A DNA stretch of 64,000 nt from Gracilaria vermiculophylla (GCA_019155205.2 JAHNZQ020000016.1:229909-293908); one strand, 5' to 3'; shown: positions 11,207-23,384, counted from the stretch's first letter. The notes: generated from the sequence alone by a model not told the origin. Made by a program: numbers and translations.

Positions 11207-13003
11207 CTCGGATCTAGTATTGGTGTTGTTATAAACTTGTTTAACGTTGTACCATAGTTCGGACCAGATCTCGCTTGTGTGCTTGTAGTGAAGGCGTTTG
11301 GTTCTAGCCGTTTGGGCGCCAAAAGTCTGGGAGATCTGGGAGCAATGCTCTGTGTTAGCGGGAGCGATGCTCTGACCGCGGATCGATGTTGATGTCGTGT
11401 TCTTGCGCGTTGGTGCGGTGGTGCCCATAACCTGAGACAAGGAGAATCGATGGTCGACTCGTTGGCTGGAGTCGCCGACCGTCGACCTTTTTATTGGGTG
11501 CGTCGCACGTGGCCACGAGGCGTGATAACACAGTGCACTTTGCATCCTATCCAGTCATCGACTCTGGTCGTGCCGCACGCGTGTGAGACGGAATCTCGCA
11601 GGGTGTGTCCGTTCCGCTAACTCATATTTTAGTCAGCCGGTGAACCGGGGAAGGTTTCATAGCTCGACATATTCCAAACGTAAGCTCACGCTCTGCAGTG
11701 TGGTATCGCTCCTAATTGGCACTCGTAACGCCTTAAAACTAGTTATTTCATTAAAAAGAAGTGAAACTGTAGTACAGTTAGTGATTTTTCTGTTGGTTTG
11801 GCATGTGCCATTACCATTTTTACATTAAGTCTAGTTAGCAGCTGTAGGCTAAAAATTAATGGTAGATAATTCTTTATGCCGGCAATCTAGAACAGGCAGT
11901 ATGCCTGGTTACTCCACGGTGGTAGTGTGGCCGTGTATGAGGTCTGTAGGGAGCTGGGAGCATCGCAACATACTCAGAGAAAGGCGTGAACTCTTTTCTC
12001 CCTGCTGAGCAAAGCTAATCATCTTCTGGCAAAGGTTTAAGCTCCTGGGGTTCCCAAATCCTCCGTGGGATCTAACTGTTTTTCGGACCTCGTACGCGTA
12101 CTACGGATCTTTTACAGGTAGCCTATATGACTTCCTTTACCATCGTTTGCACCAAGTTGTTTTCTTCTTCTAGGTAAAGCTACATGCGCGCTCTTGCGCC
12201 CAATGTAGCCCGTTCGAACGTAGAGATTAGCCATGCGTGTACCACGCGCCGTACTGTACCTCCGCATCATAAGACGTCTATTGAAGTACTCCACATTGAT
12301 GTGAGGGTGCCGCAGTGCAGACATCAACAGGTAAAAACCATTTACCGTCACCTAAACTCCGTGCCACCCACTCAGAACTAAAATTTTAATCGTTAATGGA
12401 GTGTTTAGAGTCATTTAACTTGACGCATTTCCTCTCCTGAGCTCTTGAAGCGCTTTTTTCTTCCCCACATCGCTTTTTATGCATATATCATAATTCCGTA
12501 CGGTGTCGCTGCAGCTTGGAACCTGAGCGCAAGGAATTTATTGTGTTTATTTTAAACCAAATTCTGTAGTATATCGTTGCTTTTTCTCGAAATCTTGAAA
12601 ACAGACCCATATTTGACCCCAATGCAGGTATTAACCCTCCGTCATGACATTGACCAAATGTGCCCACTTTTCAGCATCTTGTTGAACATATCCCGGATGT
12701 AATGGACCTCCTAGAAGTGCGTCTAACTTGTCGTTGAAAAATACTAGAGCTTCCCAAACTATATTGCGCAATTTGAAAGCATGCTTTCAGTCCATTAATA
12801 TAGTGAGGTTGTTCTATTCAACAACTCCTATATCGCCACGGGAGCAGTTGTTCGGTATCTTCTCCGTTTATTTGGTGTACTACAATGCACTGTTTATAAC
12901 TTCTTTGAGCTTCATGAAGTCCACTTTCAATAGTCTGAAAGGCGTCAAAAAGTGTTGGTCTCTCAGATTACCAAACATTTTCTCCAACGTGCTCCAGGAT
13001 ATT
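11207..13003. other. No recognisable gene
   Basis: About 1.8 kb between the gag-like start and the 5' LTR of element 2. Only short open frames are present and no domain, tRNA or LTR pair was recognised. Part of it could be the LTR belonging to the gag-like fragment at 11206. Confidence 0.4.
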
Positions 13004-13261
13004 TGTGACAAACGTTTGGCAAGCTACATTTCATTTATTTGGTGTAGCGTCGAATGATAGTTCACCGACGTCACTAAAAGTTTCTAAAACCAGTCAAGCT
13101 CAGCTTGCTGTGCTGGACAACTTACAACTATGTCCTAGAATTCTCCAATGGGGGAAATCTAAAGTATTTATTAAGGCACGGTCCTCTCGATTATCAAGAA
13201 CATTAGGCAGCTCAAGTAAAGATCTATTCCACCTACATTCTACGTACTCCAATTCATTTCA
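13004..13261 (+). repeat. 5' LTR of element 2
   Basis: 258 bp, from TGTGACAAACG to TTCATTTCA. It aligns with 19772-20028 (TGTGACAAACTG ... TTCATGTA, 257 bp), sharing blocks such as GCAAGCTACA, CATTTATTT, TAGTGT/GGTGTA, AGTTTCT, GCTCAGCTT and TACGTACTCC/TACGCACTCC. Divergence is substantial, so the insertion is old. Confidence 0.8.
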
Positions 13262-13262
13262 C

Positions 13263-13280
13263 TGGTAACACCGCAACCGG
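13263..13280 (+). promoter_or_regulatory. Putative tRNA primer binding site of element 2
   Basis: TGGTAACACCGCAACCGG begins one base after the 5' LTR. Primer binding sites of LTR elements normally start TGG (complement of the tRNA CCA end) at this position. The primer tRNA was not identified. Confidence 0.55.
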
Positions 13281-13332
13281 TTTGGCCACTATGGCCGCCC
13301 CGATTGAAGAGGAAAACTGCCGATATAAACAG

Positions 13333-13370
13333 GGAATTTTTTGAAGTGGAATTTTTTGAAGTGGAATTTT
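13333..13370 (+). repeat. 15-bp tandem repeat in the leader of element 2
   Basis: GGAATTTTTTGAAGT is repeated 2.5 times without interruption. A small local duplication in an AT-rich leader. Confidence 0.85.
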
Positions 13371-13639
13371 CGAGAATTATCGAAACGTTTCTAGCCTTGG
13401 TCATGATTTCATTTTCTGATTTTATGGGAAAATAACCTCAGTTTTAATGGAATTTGTCTTGTTTTAATTGGAAATTTTTATTGGGAATCAACTGTGCTGA
13501 TTCGTCAAATCTGTATAAAGTGGTTCACAGTAGGTTGACCTGTGGGAAGGAGAGCCTAGAAACCTTTGAAACAGTACTGGAGATACGGCTCATGGTGGTT
13601 AGGATTAAAGCCACCCTTGCAAAGTGCTGTGGCTAGCCT

Positions 13640-15315
13640 GTGGATATTAGGAGCAGGTTAAGGCGGAAGATTACCGAACACTGTTTACCGACACGGTGTA
13701 ACTGCTGTATAGCCAAGTATCCTCTTCAACTCTTCTGCATCAGTGGGCTGTTAGCTAGGCCAGATCTGCTGGGCACGTGTTTCGAGTTACGCTTGCGAGC
13801 TAAGCAAAGTCAAGCCTTGTACGAGGTAGACTTCTCTAGGTTCTCTCAACGCGTTGTAGACTATATCTCACGGTCGACTCGTGAAAAGACATTATTAAGA
13901 TACGGAAACCGTGGAGGTTTGCATAAACTACATCAAACCCTGTGATTGTAGATAGACTGGTGGCGATGTGCTTACAAGACAGCAAAGTAGTACTTGCCTA
14001 GTGTGGAGTATTCTCAGAGTTTTTGAATTATATAAAACTTCCGACCAAGAGGATATTCTTGGAGCCAAAAGACCTTTCTTACGTGTGCTATAAATACAGT
14101 GCGTTTCATATTCATATTATGCCGGAAAACTGCGCAAAAGTAGTATTGTAGAGCGCCTTTTTCATAACAAATAAGTAAAAATAGTTTCATAGTCATAACA
14201 CTACATCAACTACATCCATCGTTATGGCTCGAGGATCACCTCTTTCGAGCTCCACGCATATTGAAATCATACAACTAAAATCTAATAGAAAATTCTTTGA
14301 TGAAATTAGCCTACTTTTAAAACGTCATCCCGTCACAATTCCCCGTATCTTTAGATATCCAGCAGCCTGTAGAACAATACATCTAAAGGGCGTCCACACC
14401 TTTCGATTCCTATAGATAAACGCGGTAGAAAACGGAAACTGTGTCGAGGAAGAGTTTCATGGAAAAGAATTGCAAAAAACTTAAACCTCAATGTTTCTAA
14501 ATCAACAGCTTGACATGGTATCAACAAGAAAAAGTTTGTTCAAGTGTAAAACAAATTATAAAATCATTTCTTTTAGAAGATAATGATAAGCAGAAAGAAA
14601 AAGTGGTATGCACACATGGCGCACTGGAAAACGCAATGGGACTCAGTTATTTTTTCTGACAAAAAAAATTCAACTTGGATGTTACAAATTGTTAAAACTT
14701 TTATGGACATATTCTAAGAAAGGAACGCTCTGAACTTCGGACGAGAACCTCTGGAGGTGGTTCTATAATGGTATGGGCTGGCATATCAAAATATGGGAAA
14801 ACAAATATTGCATTTTTTCATACACATATAGACTCTGCATGCTATAAAGGAGCTGTTTGTAACTATAAGTTACCTTAGGGAAATTGTTTAAATGGAAGAA
14901 TTTTTGTTCTTCAGAAAGGTAAATTCCGGTACATAAACCTAAAAAAAAGATTTCGGCTACTTGGTAAGCCTTTAAACCCTGTGTCCAGAACGATTTTGTG
15001 CCCAAAGACAGTATTATGAGAGCACGAGGCAGACTCTATAAGCTAAAGCAGAAAACCAGTGTACCCATCTATTTCTCTAATTCTCAAAACGTTGTGATCG
15101 ACATTCCAGGGAGAAGTGGTTCCAAGAAGCAGGCTAGATTTACCGAAGGATTGGAGCTCCATATTCTCCTGGGAGTTTGCAAAGCCCGTCAAAAATGTTT
15201 GAAGAAGCAGCGAAAATTACGCCAGACGGCGACGGAGCTTTCTATGGTGCAGAAGTCTTCTCTAGGCACAGACTCGGATTCAATATTGGTTTTCAAATTG
15301 GACCAGTTCCCATAG
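13640..15315 (+). pseudogene. gag of element 2, split by a Tc1 insertion
   Basis: The first part (13640-13945) reads AKQSQALYEVDFSRFSQRVV and STREKTLLRYGNRGGLHKL, a helical, charged gag-like sequence that continues to about 14000. After the Tc1 copy, the frame from 14998 reads MRARGRLYKLKQKTSVPIY and SNSQNVVIDIPG, followed by EGLELHIL, like the capsid region of Ty3/gypsy gag. A decayed zinc-knuckle-like segment VCFLYHKLGFCTWKQK lies at about 15390-15440. No intact frame remains. Confidence 0.6.
14097..14995 (+). mobile_element. Tc1/mariner copy A, 3'-truncated, inserted in gag
   Basis: The left end is TA (14095-14096) followed by CAGTGCGTTTCATATTCATA; a second related repeat TTTCATAGTCATA lies at about 14186, the double-repeat end also seen in copies B and C. 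The transposase start MARGSPLSSSTHIEIIQLKS is at 14224, followed by SLLLKRHPVTIPRI (helix-turn-helix region). The catalytic-domain motif TSGGGSIMVWAGISKYG is at about 14750. The C-terminal third and right inverted repeat are missing or unrecognisable; the right limit is approximate, set where gag resumes. Confidence 0.8.
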
Positions 15316-15661
15316 AGATCGGGAATGTCTAAAGACAAAATAATCAGCGAGAAATGAGTGTTGAGCAAATGAGAGATTGGCAAAACAATGTCTGTTTTCT
15401 TTATCATAAGCTCGGATTCTGTACGTGGAAACAAAAGAGTGGGAAGAACCAGCAGAAGAGTGAGATTGTCCAGGAGAACAACACCGAAACGATCTGTTTC
15501 CATGAAAATGACTCGCGTTTTCAGGAAAACCGAGTGGTGCACCGAAAGGAATAGTAAACACTCAGGTTGGACACGAATAGAGTGTGATCAACCGCTTGGA
15601 GAGCGCGTTGGGTTATCTCAAAGACGAAGTGAAGGCCTTTAGAAGATAGTAGAGCGGTGAT

Positions 15662-16120
15662 GTGCCAAATATTTCAGGTGCAGATTCATATAACATGATT
15701 AGGAGTCGTGATGACATCATCCTTACGAGAAGCCCTACACCAGTGGAACCTTTACTTCTATTCAGTGGTACCATGAATGGACTTCGTGTGAAAGTATCGA
15801 AACATGATGAATTCAATACTAACGTGGTGAGCAGAGAGTTCAGGGCTAAGAATATAAGAAGATATATCTTTGTAGTGGGTCAGAAAAACATTACAGTTGA
15901 GCACTCTCAGAAAAGAACTAAGGAAGAAGCATCGGAAGTCATAATCAATGAGACTTCACAACTTAGACCTCATACATATACGTTGAATTGGATTGTTGCC
16001 AATTGCAGATATGACATCCTGTTGGGAATGCCGTGCATTTTGCACATAACAACCGATTATGAACAAAGAATCGTGAAGGTTGGATCCCATATTGTCCCAA
16101 TGATTCATAAGGATGATTAA
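15662..16120 (+). pseudogene. Retropepsin-like protease region of element 2
   Basis: A 152-residue frame containing LLLFSGTMNGLRVKVSKHDE, NTNVVSREF, EASEVIINETSQLRPHTYT, then NCRYDILLGMPCILHI and YEQRIVKVG. The ending D-I-L-L-G-M-P-x-x-x-H (flap and second psi loop) is diagnostic of Ty3/gypsy retropepsins. The expected D-[ST]-G active site before NTNVVS is degraded here to KHDEFNTN, so no activity is expected. Confidence 0.75.
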
Positions 16121-16365
16121 AAAATTCAAGTAATGAATTTAGTTTTGAAAAACTTCTGAAGAATGACGGGAAAGAACAAGATGAAAGTTGAATTGTTTAA
16201 AGTCAAGATCCGAGAGGTTAAGCATTCGGAGGGAGAAAAACTGACTAAAATGAATGCCAAATTGGAGCAACTGCTGAAATAATTCGAGTCTGATTTCAAA
16301 ACAGCGTTACCATTGGACTGCCCCCGAGGAGATCCGTTGATCATGAGATCCAGTTTGAAGAACAC

Positions 16366-17690
16366 TTGAACCCTCCACACCGTCCGTTCTTCCAGCTGTC
16401 TCCTGTCGAGTTGGAAGCAGCAAAGGAATATGTAAAGAACTTGCTGAAATCAGGGAAGATAAAACCAAGCAAATCACCGTATGGAGATTCGTTATTTTTC
16501 GTGGAACAAAACGGAAAATTAAGAGGAGTCGTAGAATATCGAGCAATTAAGTGACTATAACAAGTAATGCTCCCATCCCCAGATCCGATGAGATGTTTCA
16601 TAGACTTGGAGAAGAAAAATTTTCTCCAAGTTGTATTTGATGACGGGAATCCATTAAATATGGGTGACGCCAGAAGATATCGAGAGGAGTGCGCAAAACA
16701 CAAAGTATGGGCAATTTGAGTATTTTGTTCCGATCATGGGGCTTTTTTAATGCTCCTGCATCGTTTCAAACGTTGATGAAATAGCTCTTTTATGACTGTA
16801 TTGATGAATTTCTGGTGGTATACATGGAGGATCTCCTGATCTTCAGTCAGGAGAAAGCAAGTCACTTGAATCACTTGGAAACTGCGTTGCGTCGACTGAA
16901 AGAAAACAAATTGTTTGTGTCCTTAGAGAAGCGTGAGTTTATGGAAACAGAGATCGACATTCTATGATTCTTTGTCGGTAAAGATAGACTAAAAGGTAAT
17001 TCATCGAAGGTCGTACTACTCAAGACTTGGCCAAAGCCGAAATCCGTATTTGAAGTTCGAAGTTTCCTGGGACGACTGCAATTATTTAGACGTTTCTAAT
17101 CAAAGCTTTCAGAAGTTGCTGCTCCAATGACGAATCTGACAATGAACTATGATGGTATCGAGAACTGGAATGAAAAATGTGATAAAGCCTTTCAGAAGTG
17201 GAAAGAAGCAATCACAAATGCATCAATGGTTGTATCGTCAGATTGAAACGAGCTGTTCAGATGTCACACTGATGTTTCATAAACCTCTTTTGGTGGAACT
17301 TTGACACAACTTGATGAGAATGGTAGATACCGCGTTATTCGCCTTCTATTGAAAGAAGTTATTCCGAACAGATTCCGTGTTTACAGCTAATCACATAAAG
17401 CGAGTTGGGCTTATCTCATTCCTTAATAGGTTCAGATGTCTCCCGAAAGGGTCGGAGTTTGAAGGCTTTACAGACAACCAAGTGTTAAAGATATTCTTTG
17501 CAAAACCGAAACTAAGCAGAAAATAATCGAAATGGCCTGAAACTCTTGGAAACTTCAGAATATTCCGTATAACTCTTAAACACGGAAAGATAAATTTCTT
17601 AGGAAATATTCTGTTTAGAGCTTCTCATGTTGTGGAAAAGACTGACGATGGCTTACAATGCAATTACGTTGAGGTGCCATATGTCAAACA
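16366..17690 (+). pseudogene. Reverse transcriptase and RNase H of element 2
   Basis: The segment from 16366 shows the RT start (PPHRPFFQLSPVELEAAKEY, SGKIKPSKSPYGDSLFFVEQ, GVVEYRAIK). After a frame change come PRSDEM, FRSWGFFNAPASFQTLM and the YxDD-box region VVYMEDLLIFS (second-last Asp present, first replaced by Glu), then ENKLFVSLEKREF. RNase H and tether follow: FLGRLQLFRRF, CDKAFQKWKEAIT, FGGTLTQLDENGRYRVI, FEGFTDNQVLKIFF. Stops occur at 16552 and at several later points. This is clearly Ty3/gypsy, as shown by the order RT-RNase H-integrase. Confidence 0.85.
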
Positions 17691-17829
17691 TGAGCACGTG
17701 ATAACTCGATACGATGAGGATAAATTCTTGGTCTTGTTGTGAAAGTCATGAAAGTCAAATGGCCAGAAGATCATATTCAAAGACGGAAATTGGACAAGAT
17801 AATTCCAATGTTCAAAAGGGATGGTGAAA

Positions 17830-19735
17830 GTCTCTATTACAATAGAAAGTGCATACCTAGAAAGTCCGTGTCCGATGTGTTGCAACTAGAACATATTGAA
17901 AGAGAAGTGGTTATTTTATGTTTTTAAAGACATTGTCGAGACTTAGCAAGTTCTATAGGATGCACAAGAGTCGAGATGTTCGGAAGTATGTTAAAACATG
18001 TATAGTACAGTGGATCCTAAGGAAATATGTTGATGTGGTTTTATGGCGTGATATTCCAAAGGAGGGCTCGTATTTTATGAGCTGAGCCACGTGGTGCATA
18101 ATTTCGCCCTCGTGCGCTACAGAATACTTAAGAGACGGTAGAATTATTATTTACTTTAGTTAAATTATGCTGCTAGTTACTACGGTAGTGAGACCTGCCG
18201 AGGTGGTCTCCGAGCTTGATACTTAATCTACCGGTTGAGCTCCACCTCTACGGGAAGTAAAACCAATCACCCTTGAGTCTTCATCTACTTCTCCGGTTGG
18301 ATACTCTCATCGATCATCCTCAGGTTTCTAAACCGGCGATTCCCAGGTCGCATCATAGCAGCGCCTGTAGGAGCATTGTCCGCCCAGTGAACCTCCCCCT
18401 CCGCTTGGTGTTTGCGTATCCCCTTTTAGAATTCCCCCGGCTCGCGACAGCGGAAACCGGAAACCAACTTTAGGAACACGCACCTTTGGAGTCTACAAAA
18501 ACTGCAAACGGACGTTGTGCTCTACTACCTCGAAAGGAGAACTGACAGTACTACAACATGCATGTAGTGTCAGTAGTTTAAGGACTTAATTAAGAAGTTA
18601 ACCGGCTCAGAAGTTTTAGAGTTACCAGAGAGAATATGGGGCTCATTTTGTACAGACTATATTGTAAGCAAACCGAAGTCGAAAGTTGGGTTTGATGCGA
18701 TGTCTACGTGGGTTGATTGGCTGACGAGAAGAATTCATTTCTTAAGTTGTACTACTAATGACAGAGATGAAGACACTTCAAAGCCGTTCTTCTCCAACAT
18801 TTTTAAGGATAATTCAATGCCGGATAGCATATTCGCGGACAGAGATCCAAACTTTGCATCCAAGTTTTGGGATCATCTGATGAAAATTTGTGGAGTTAAG
18901 TTGAAATGTATACAAGCAAACATCCACAGATCGATGGAGCGACTGAAATCATGAACCGAATGCTTGAAAACTATCTACGTCGTTATTGCTCTTACCATCA
19001 AAATGACTGGGATGAACTGCTGCCCGCAGCTTAGTTTGCATACCACGCTGCAGTCACTAATGATCTTGGGATGTCCCCGTTTGAATTGGATCTTGGATAA
19101 ACACTAAATTCTCTACTTGACATGCTTTCTGGAAAGGAGATACCAGAGCGAAAAGTGGAAGAATTCAAGAACAAGCTGAAAGCCTCACTTGAAGATGCAC
19201 AGTACTCTTAGAAAATTATAAAAGCTGGCCAGAGCACGTTTTCTTCTATAAAGTATCGGGTTTCTGACTATGAAGTTGGAGAAAAAGTTGGGCTCATCAA
19301 GCCATTGTTCAAAGATGCCTATGCGAAGTCTCGAGAATTTGATAAGCTAAGTGCCAGAAGATTCTGTCCTTTCCAAATCGTGAATTTAATTGGAAAGAAT
19401 TCTTGAAAGCTGGAGCTCCCTAACCATATAAAGATTCACCGTATTATCCATATTAGCCATACAATACATAACAAACAACATCCAGCTGATATAGCTACAT
19501 CTGTTCAGGCAAGACCAGAACTAATATGAACGGAAGAAGGCAAAGAATAGGAAGTTGCAACTTTTCTCAAGCACAGGAAAAGAAGAAAAGGATGTCGGTT
19601 TCTGACTCTTTTGAAAGGAGAGCCCATCATTGATGCCGAGTGGTTATGCAAAAAGTTATTTGTTGACATAGATGGAACCGTTACTGGATTATAGCAGGAA
19701 CGTATTCGTCAAGCAGGAATACTATCGCAGTATTC
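17830..19735 (+). pseudogene. Integrase with chromodomain-like C-terminus, element 2
   Basis: The zinc-domain remnant before 18000 (CIPRKSVSDVLQLEH) is cut by a solo LTR and resumes after 18560. The core reads SFCTDYIVSKPKSKVGFDAM, WVDWLTRRIHFLS, FFSNIFKDNSMPDSIFADRD, NFASKFWDHLMKICGVKL, preserving first (TDYI) and second (ADRD) catalytic aspartates. The third, acidic position in the SMERLKS region is followed by a stop. Further down come MLENYLR-like, LGMSPFELDLG and KLELPNHIKIH segments and then EVATFLKHRKRRKGCRFLTL with DAEW, a chromodomain-type ending. Many stops are present. Confidence 0.8.
18001..18555 (+). mobile_element. Solo LTR, copy 2 of the 555-bp family, with ACATG duplication
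   Basis: 555 bp, TATAGTACAGTGG to GACAGTACTACA (the first TG has become TA), flanked by perfect 5-bp repeats ACATG at 17996-18000 and 18556-18560. It lies within the integrase zinc domain of element 2, so it is younger than that element. It differs from copy 1 mostly by C/T and G/A changes. Confidence 0.88.
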
Positions 19736-19757
19736 ATGAGATGGACGCCAATAATCT

Positions 19758-19771
19758 AGGAAGGAGAAATG
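19758..19771 (+). promoter_or_regulatory. Polypurine tract of element 2
   Basis: AGGAAGGAGAAATG lies directly before the TGTGACAAAC start of the 3' LTR, the expected priming site for plus-strand synthesis. Confidence 0.7.
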
Positions 19772-20028
19772 TGTGACAAACTGTTTGCAAGCTACACTTT
19801 ATTTATTTAGTGTAATGTCGAAAGATAGTTTATAGACGTCTGTAGAAGTTTCTGGAAGTTGTCCAGCTCAGCTTTCTGTACTGAACAACTTAGAAATTTC
19901 TTCTATATTTCTCCATGGCGGAGAATCTAAAGTCTGAGTAAAGACGTGGTGCTCTTGGTTAACAGCGGAATCAGGCAACTCAGGTTTTCTTTTATTCACT
20001 CTACCGACTACGCACTCCTATTCATGTA
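19772..20028 (+). repeat. 3' LTR of element 2
   Basis: 257 bp matching the 5' LTR at 13004-13261 in the same orientation. Confidence 0.8.
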
Positions 20029-23000
20029 AATATCAGCAGAATTCACAGGGAAGCTTATTGAAAGTTGTTTTAGAAGCGTTGGTACTGGTACTATAAGTAA
20101 ATCAAGTATATGAAACAACAGAAAAATTTATGATCTCAGCAGTTCTGAAATGCCTTGGGGATGTTTCTCTAGTGTTTTGTTCGATTCAGTGATTTTAATT
20201 TATGTGGTTGACATTAGAGCAAATAGACTGCATCTTGACTCTTTTGTCTTTCAAAATGAAGAGATACGTAAGAGATAACATAGAAGAAGCGCTAAAACTA
20301 AAGAGTTCCATATTGGGAGGCGAAAGATCTTGGGAGTAGTTTTCGTGTACAGAAGTATTTGATATCGATTTCATGAAGAAGTAAAAAAGTGCTACAGAGT
20401 CTTTGTGTGCGTAAAGTTTCTAATATTTTTCTATTGAGTTTAGAGAAAATCATCTCCCAAAGCTTTGCTTGGGAAGGCGGGTCCCGTTCTAGTGCTTTAA
20501 ATTGGGGCCGTTTAACCAATCTTAAATGGATTAGCAGCCTCACCTATAACGATCAATATTCTGGCTCCGCCGGAATTATCTTTATATCGTCGAAAACGTA
20601 ATGTATGTTTTAAATGTAAAATAATTCTATGGGGGAAAGGTCCGCAACCTTAAATCGGAAAGTGGAATTAAAACTCTCCCCGAGTTTCCCAAAACGCACA
20701 GTGTTGCACGATTGCTCAACTAGCGGGTTCAGACATAGAAGTATAGTGAAACAGTTTACGGGCAGAATGCGCAGTAATACATGTGGATCTTTCCCAAACG
20801 AGGCCAACTAAGGAAAAGAGGTCTTTGAAAGGCAGTACGAAAATGTAGGGGTATACACCAGAGAATTAATCTTCTCTACTCGGCGATGAAAGTCTCAAAA
20901 ATATCCTCATAAACGGATAGGAGCGGTATATGCGAATGTTTTGAAAAGCGAGAGGGAGCGTAGGCCGAAAGCCATGCGTGACCCACGATTGCTGTGAGCT
21001 GAACTCTGTAGTGCCATACCCTAAAGAGAAAATTACCATGAAGTATGTTCAAACCTCCCTTTCGCAAGATGGTGCAGGCGCAGAGCCTTCCTTGGACGAA
21101 GCACACGAGCCCGGCGTAACTCCAGGGCCAAGCCGTCGCAACCGCTGCAGGAGAAAGACAAATGAAGAAACCGGGGATCTGATATGTCCCAGGACTGAGG
21201 CAGTTTCGGTAAGTACGGTGAGATTTCCGTATAGCATTTCGGGTTATCTCATCGCGGCTGAGATGTATTTATGGCCCAGCGGGTGTCGGGCAACCTGCGG
21301 TGTGCCGGTGGCGAACGTGATCCGGAAGGGGTAGACCGGAGGTCCGGTGGGGGTAACCTCGTACGAGAGTGACCCTGAAAAAAGGGAAGCAAAATCAAGA
21401 CAATAGTTCTCGGCGCCACAGGTAGTGGACTTCCGTAGACCACGGCGTTCGTCTCCAAGATGGAGAGAGGTCCCCGCGTGGGCGGCAAAATCAGACCAAA
21501 GATCCCGCTTGTTGCACTTTATTGGGCGCAACGGCCGAAGTTCCGCCGCGCTAAATACTGTAGCTCTAGGCCATAAATGGCCGAAATAACTAAACAAGTA
21601 TATTAGCGTACAATACTAAATGAACCGTGCAAGACATGTGCCTAAAGCCGCCTATAGTGTAGCCATCGGGCCGAGCGCGGCTGCCGCGCTCGTGCCACAG
21701 CGTGCGACACGCACCAGGTCAATAACTCTGGTATCCACCGCACAAAAGGATGCGAATCGCACTCGCAACATTAACCGTTCTCATAAGTACGGCCTAACCA
21801 AAATTCTGTGAACCGGCAAAGTGCCGAGAAAAACCTCCCTGAATGGTGTGACACTTCAATCCTAATTGTCAGAGATAAGAATGAGAGAAAGGTAGAGGAA
21901 CGTGCTCCACAAGAGACAGACGAGTGTCAAATCCGCAAAAGAGTCCTTTAAAAGGTTGAGCGCAGTGAAACTAGTAAAAACATCCTGGATACGGAGTGCA
22001 CCAGTTGACCAAGCTCATCGTCGTACTATATACAATCTGATTTGCTGTAACACTCGCTATAACAGCAGTTAGAGCTCTCAAAGGTATCCGGGGTACATCC
22101 TTGGAGGAGTAATTCTGCTTTCTGCGAGTTGCTCATGACACCTGTAATTTAAAACTCACCTACGTTCGCACAACTGGTGTCTAAGCATCATAATAATGCG
22201 GGCACCAGAGAAAAATGAAACGAGTGATATTCAAAAAACTTAGGAGTTCGCTGCAGCACACCACATGATGTACAGCGTTTTGTGAAGAGAAAGGTAAAGC
22301 GCACACTGGGGTGCAGGAGCTTTGAAAATACCATTTTCAAAAGTACGTTCTACATAAAAGGCGAAAGGAGCTCTCTATGTCATCATTTTTGAATCCCCTT
22401 TTCGTTCTATAAACGTATGTACGCAGGTCATGGATCGCAACGAAATTGCAAGGACATAAATAAGTTTTCTTCAATTGGATGTCTGGCCGTATCCCGAGGA
22501 GCAAATTGTACGAATGCGAGCGCCAACGAGCGTTAACGTGGAATTTTTTCGGCCGTACAACAGATCGCGCGAGCAAAAACCATCATCGCCGAAAGCACTT
22601 TTTGAAATATTTCTTTACTCTTGGTTGGCCGTAAGGGCGCTGGTAAACAACGATATCTTTAGCTGGAAAAGTGTGATGCTAAGGTTAAACACCGTAAGCT
22701 TCGCATCTGCAATGCTCTCATGCACTTTGTTTCTTATAGAAGGCAATTGTTTCTTGACACTGTATGCAACCAAATGTCCGCGTTCTACAGATTTCACTCT
22801 ATGATCTGTAGCAATTGAAAAAAGACTGGCAACTAATCTCAGATTATGCATCATTGACTCAATTCTGTTTGGGAGAGTCTCATATACATTTCTTTTGTTG
22901 CCACATTAACTGGATATACCAGTTAAAAGGTTCGGTTTTTTGTGAAGCAATACCTTCTACTGCTCTTCCTTTATCGAATCCAGGGTCTGTTTATTTTACA

Positions 23001-23384
23001 TCTTGTCATTATTGGAAACGTATTCTATGAGTTATGCAGCGCTTGTGGCTTGGATACTACGGGCAATGTGATTTGCAATTTGAACTTAAAGGAGGAACGT
23101 TGGATCCCCTGTTTGCTTCTCGGAGGTGTAGAATTTGTAGAATAAGTCTTTGAGAAAAAACTGGTCACGCACTAGATGGACGCTTGGTGCAAGTCATTTC
23201 TGGAATCATTTGGCCACGAACTCTTTCATGTTAGTGCCAATTTTTTTAACCCGCTTTAATAAATTATACAAGCTAGCCGCGTCATTCTTGCTATAGCTTG
23301 GTTCTGCATTGCGGGCTTTTGTTTTGACACTAAAGGCTGAAGTTTTCAATTTGGTGTTTATTTCCTGGTATAGCGGCAGTGCTG
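20029..23384. other. No recognisable gene
   Basis: 3.4 kb between elements 2 and 3. The longest open stretch is about 118 codons (20978-21334, plus), with no recognisable domain. A 9-bp perfect hairpin (CGAGCGCGG, loop CTG, CCGCGCTCG) lies at about 21672-21692. It is likely decayed repeat DNA. Confidence 0.4.

Larger units (their letters stand above)
13004..20028 (+). mobile_element. Ty3/gypsy chromovirus-like retrotransposon (element 2), decayed
   Basis: Complete layout in the correct order: 5' LTR (13004-13261), primer binding site at 13263, gag, retropepsin-like region, RT, RNase H, integrase, C-terminal chromodomain-like region, polypurine tract (AGGAAGGAGAAATG, 19758-19771) and 3' LTR (19772-20028). 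Reading frames carry many stops and a few shifts, so it is inactive. It was invaded by a Tc1 element in gag (from 14097) and by a solo LTR in the integrase zinc domain (18001-18555). The flanks are GATATT on the left and AATATC on the right; a short imperfect target duplication is possible but unproven. Confidence 0.85.

Noticed and set aside
3631..18555. The two same-strand 555-bp repeats as LTRs of one 15-kb element
   Set aside because: Each copy has its own 5-bp target duplication (GTTGG and ACATG) and each interrupts a different coding domain, so they are separate solo LTRs.
20978..21334. 118-codon plus-strand frame
   Set aside because: No family resemblance and no supporting context in a transposon-rich region.
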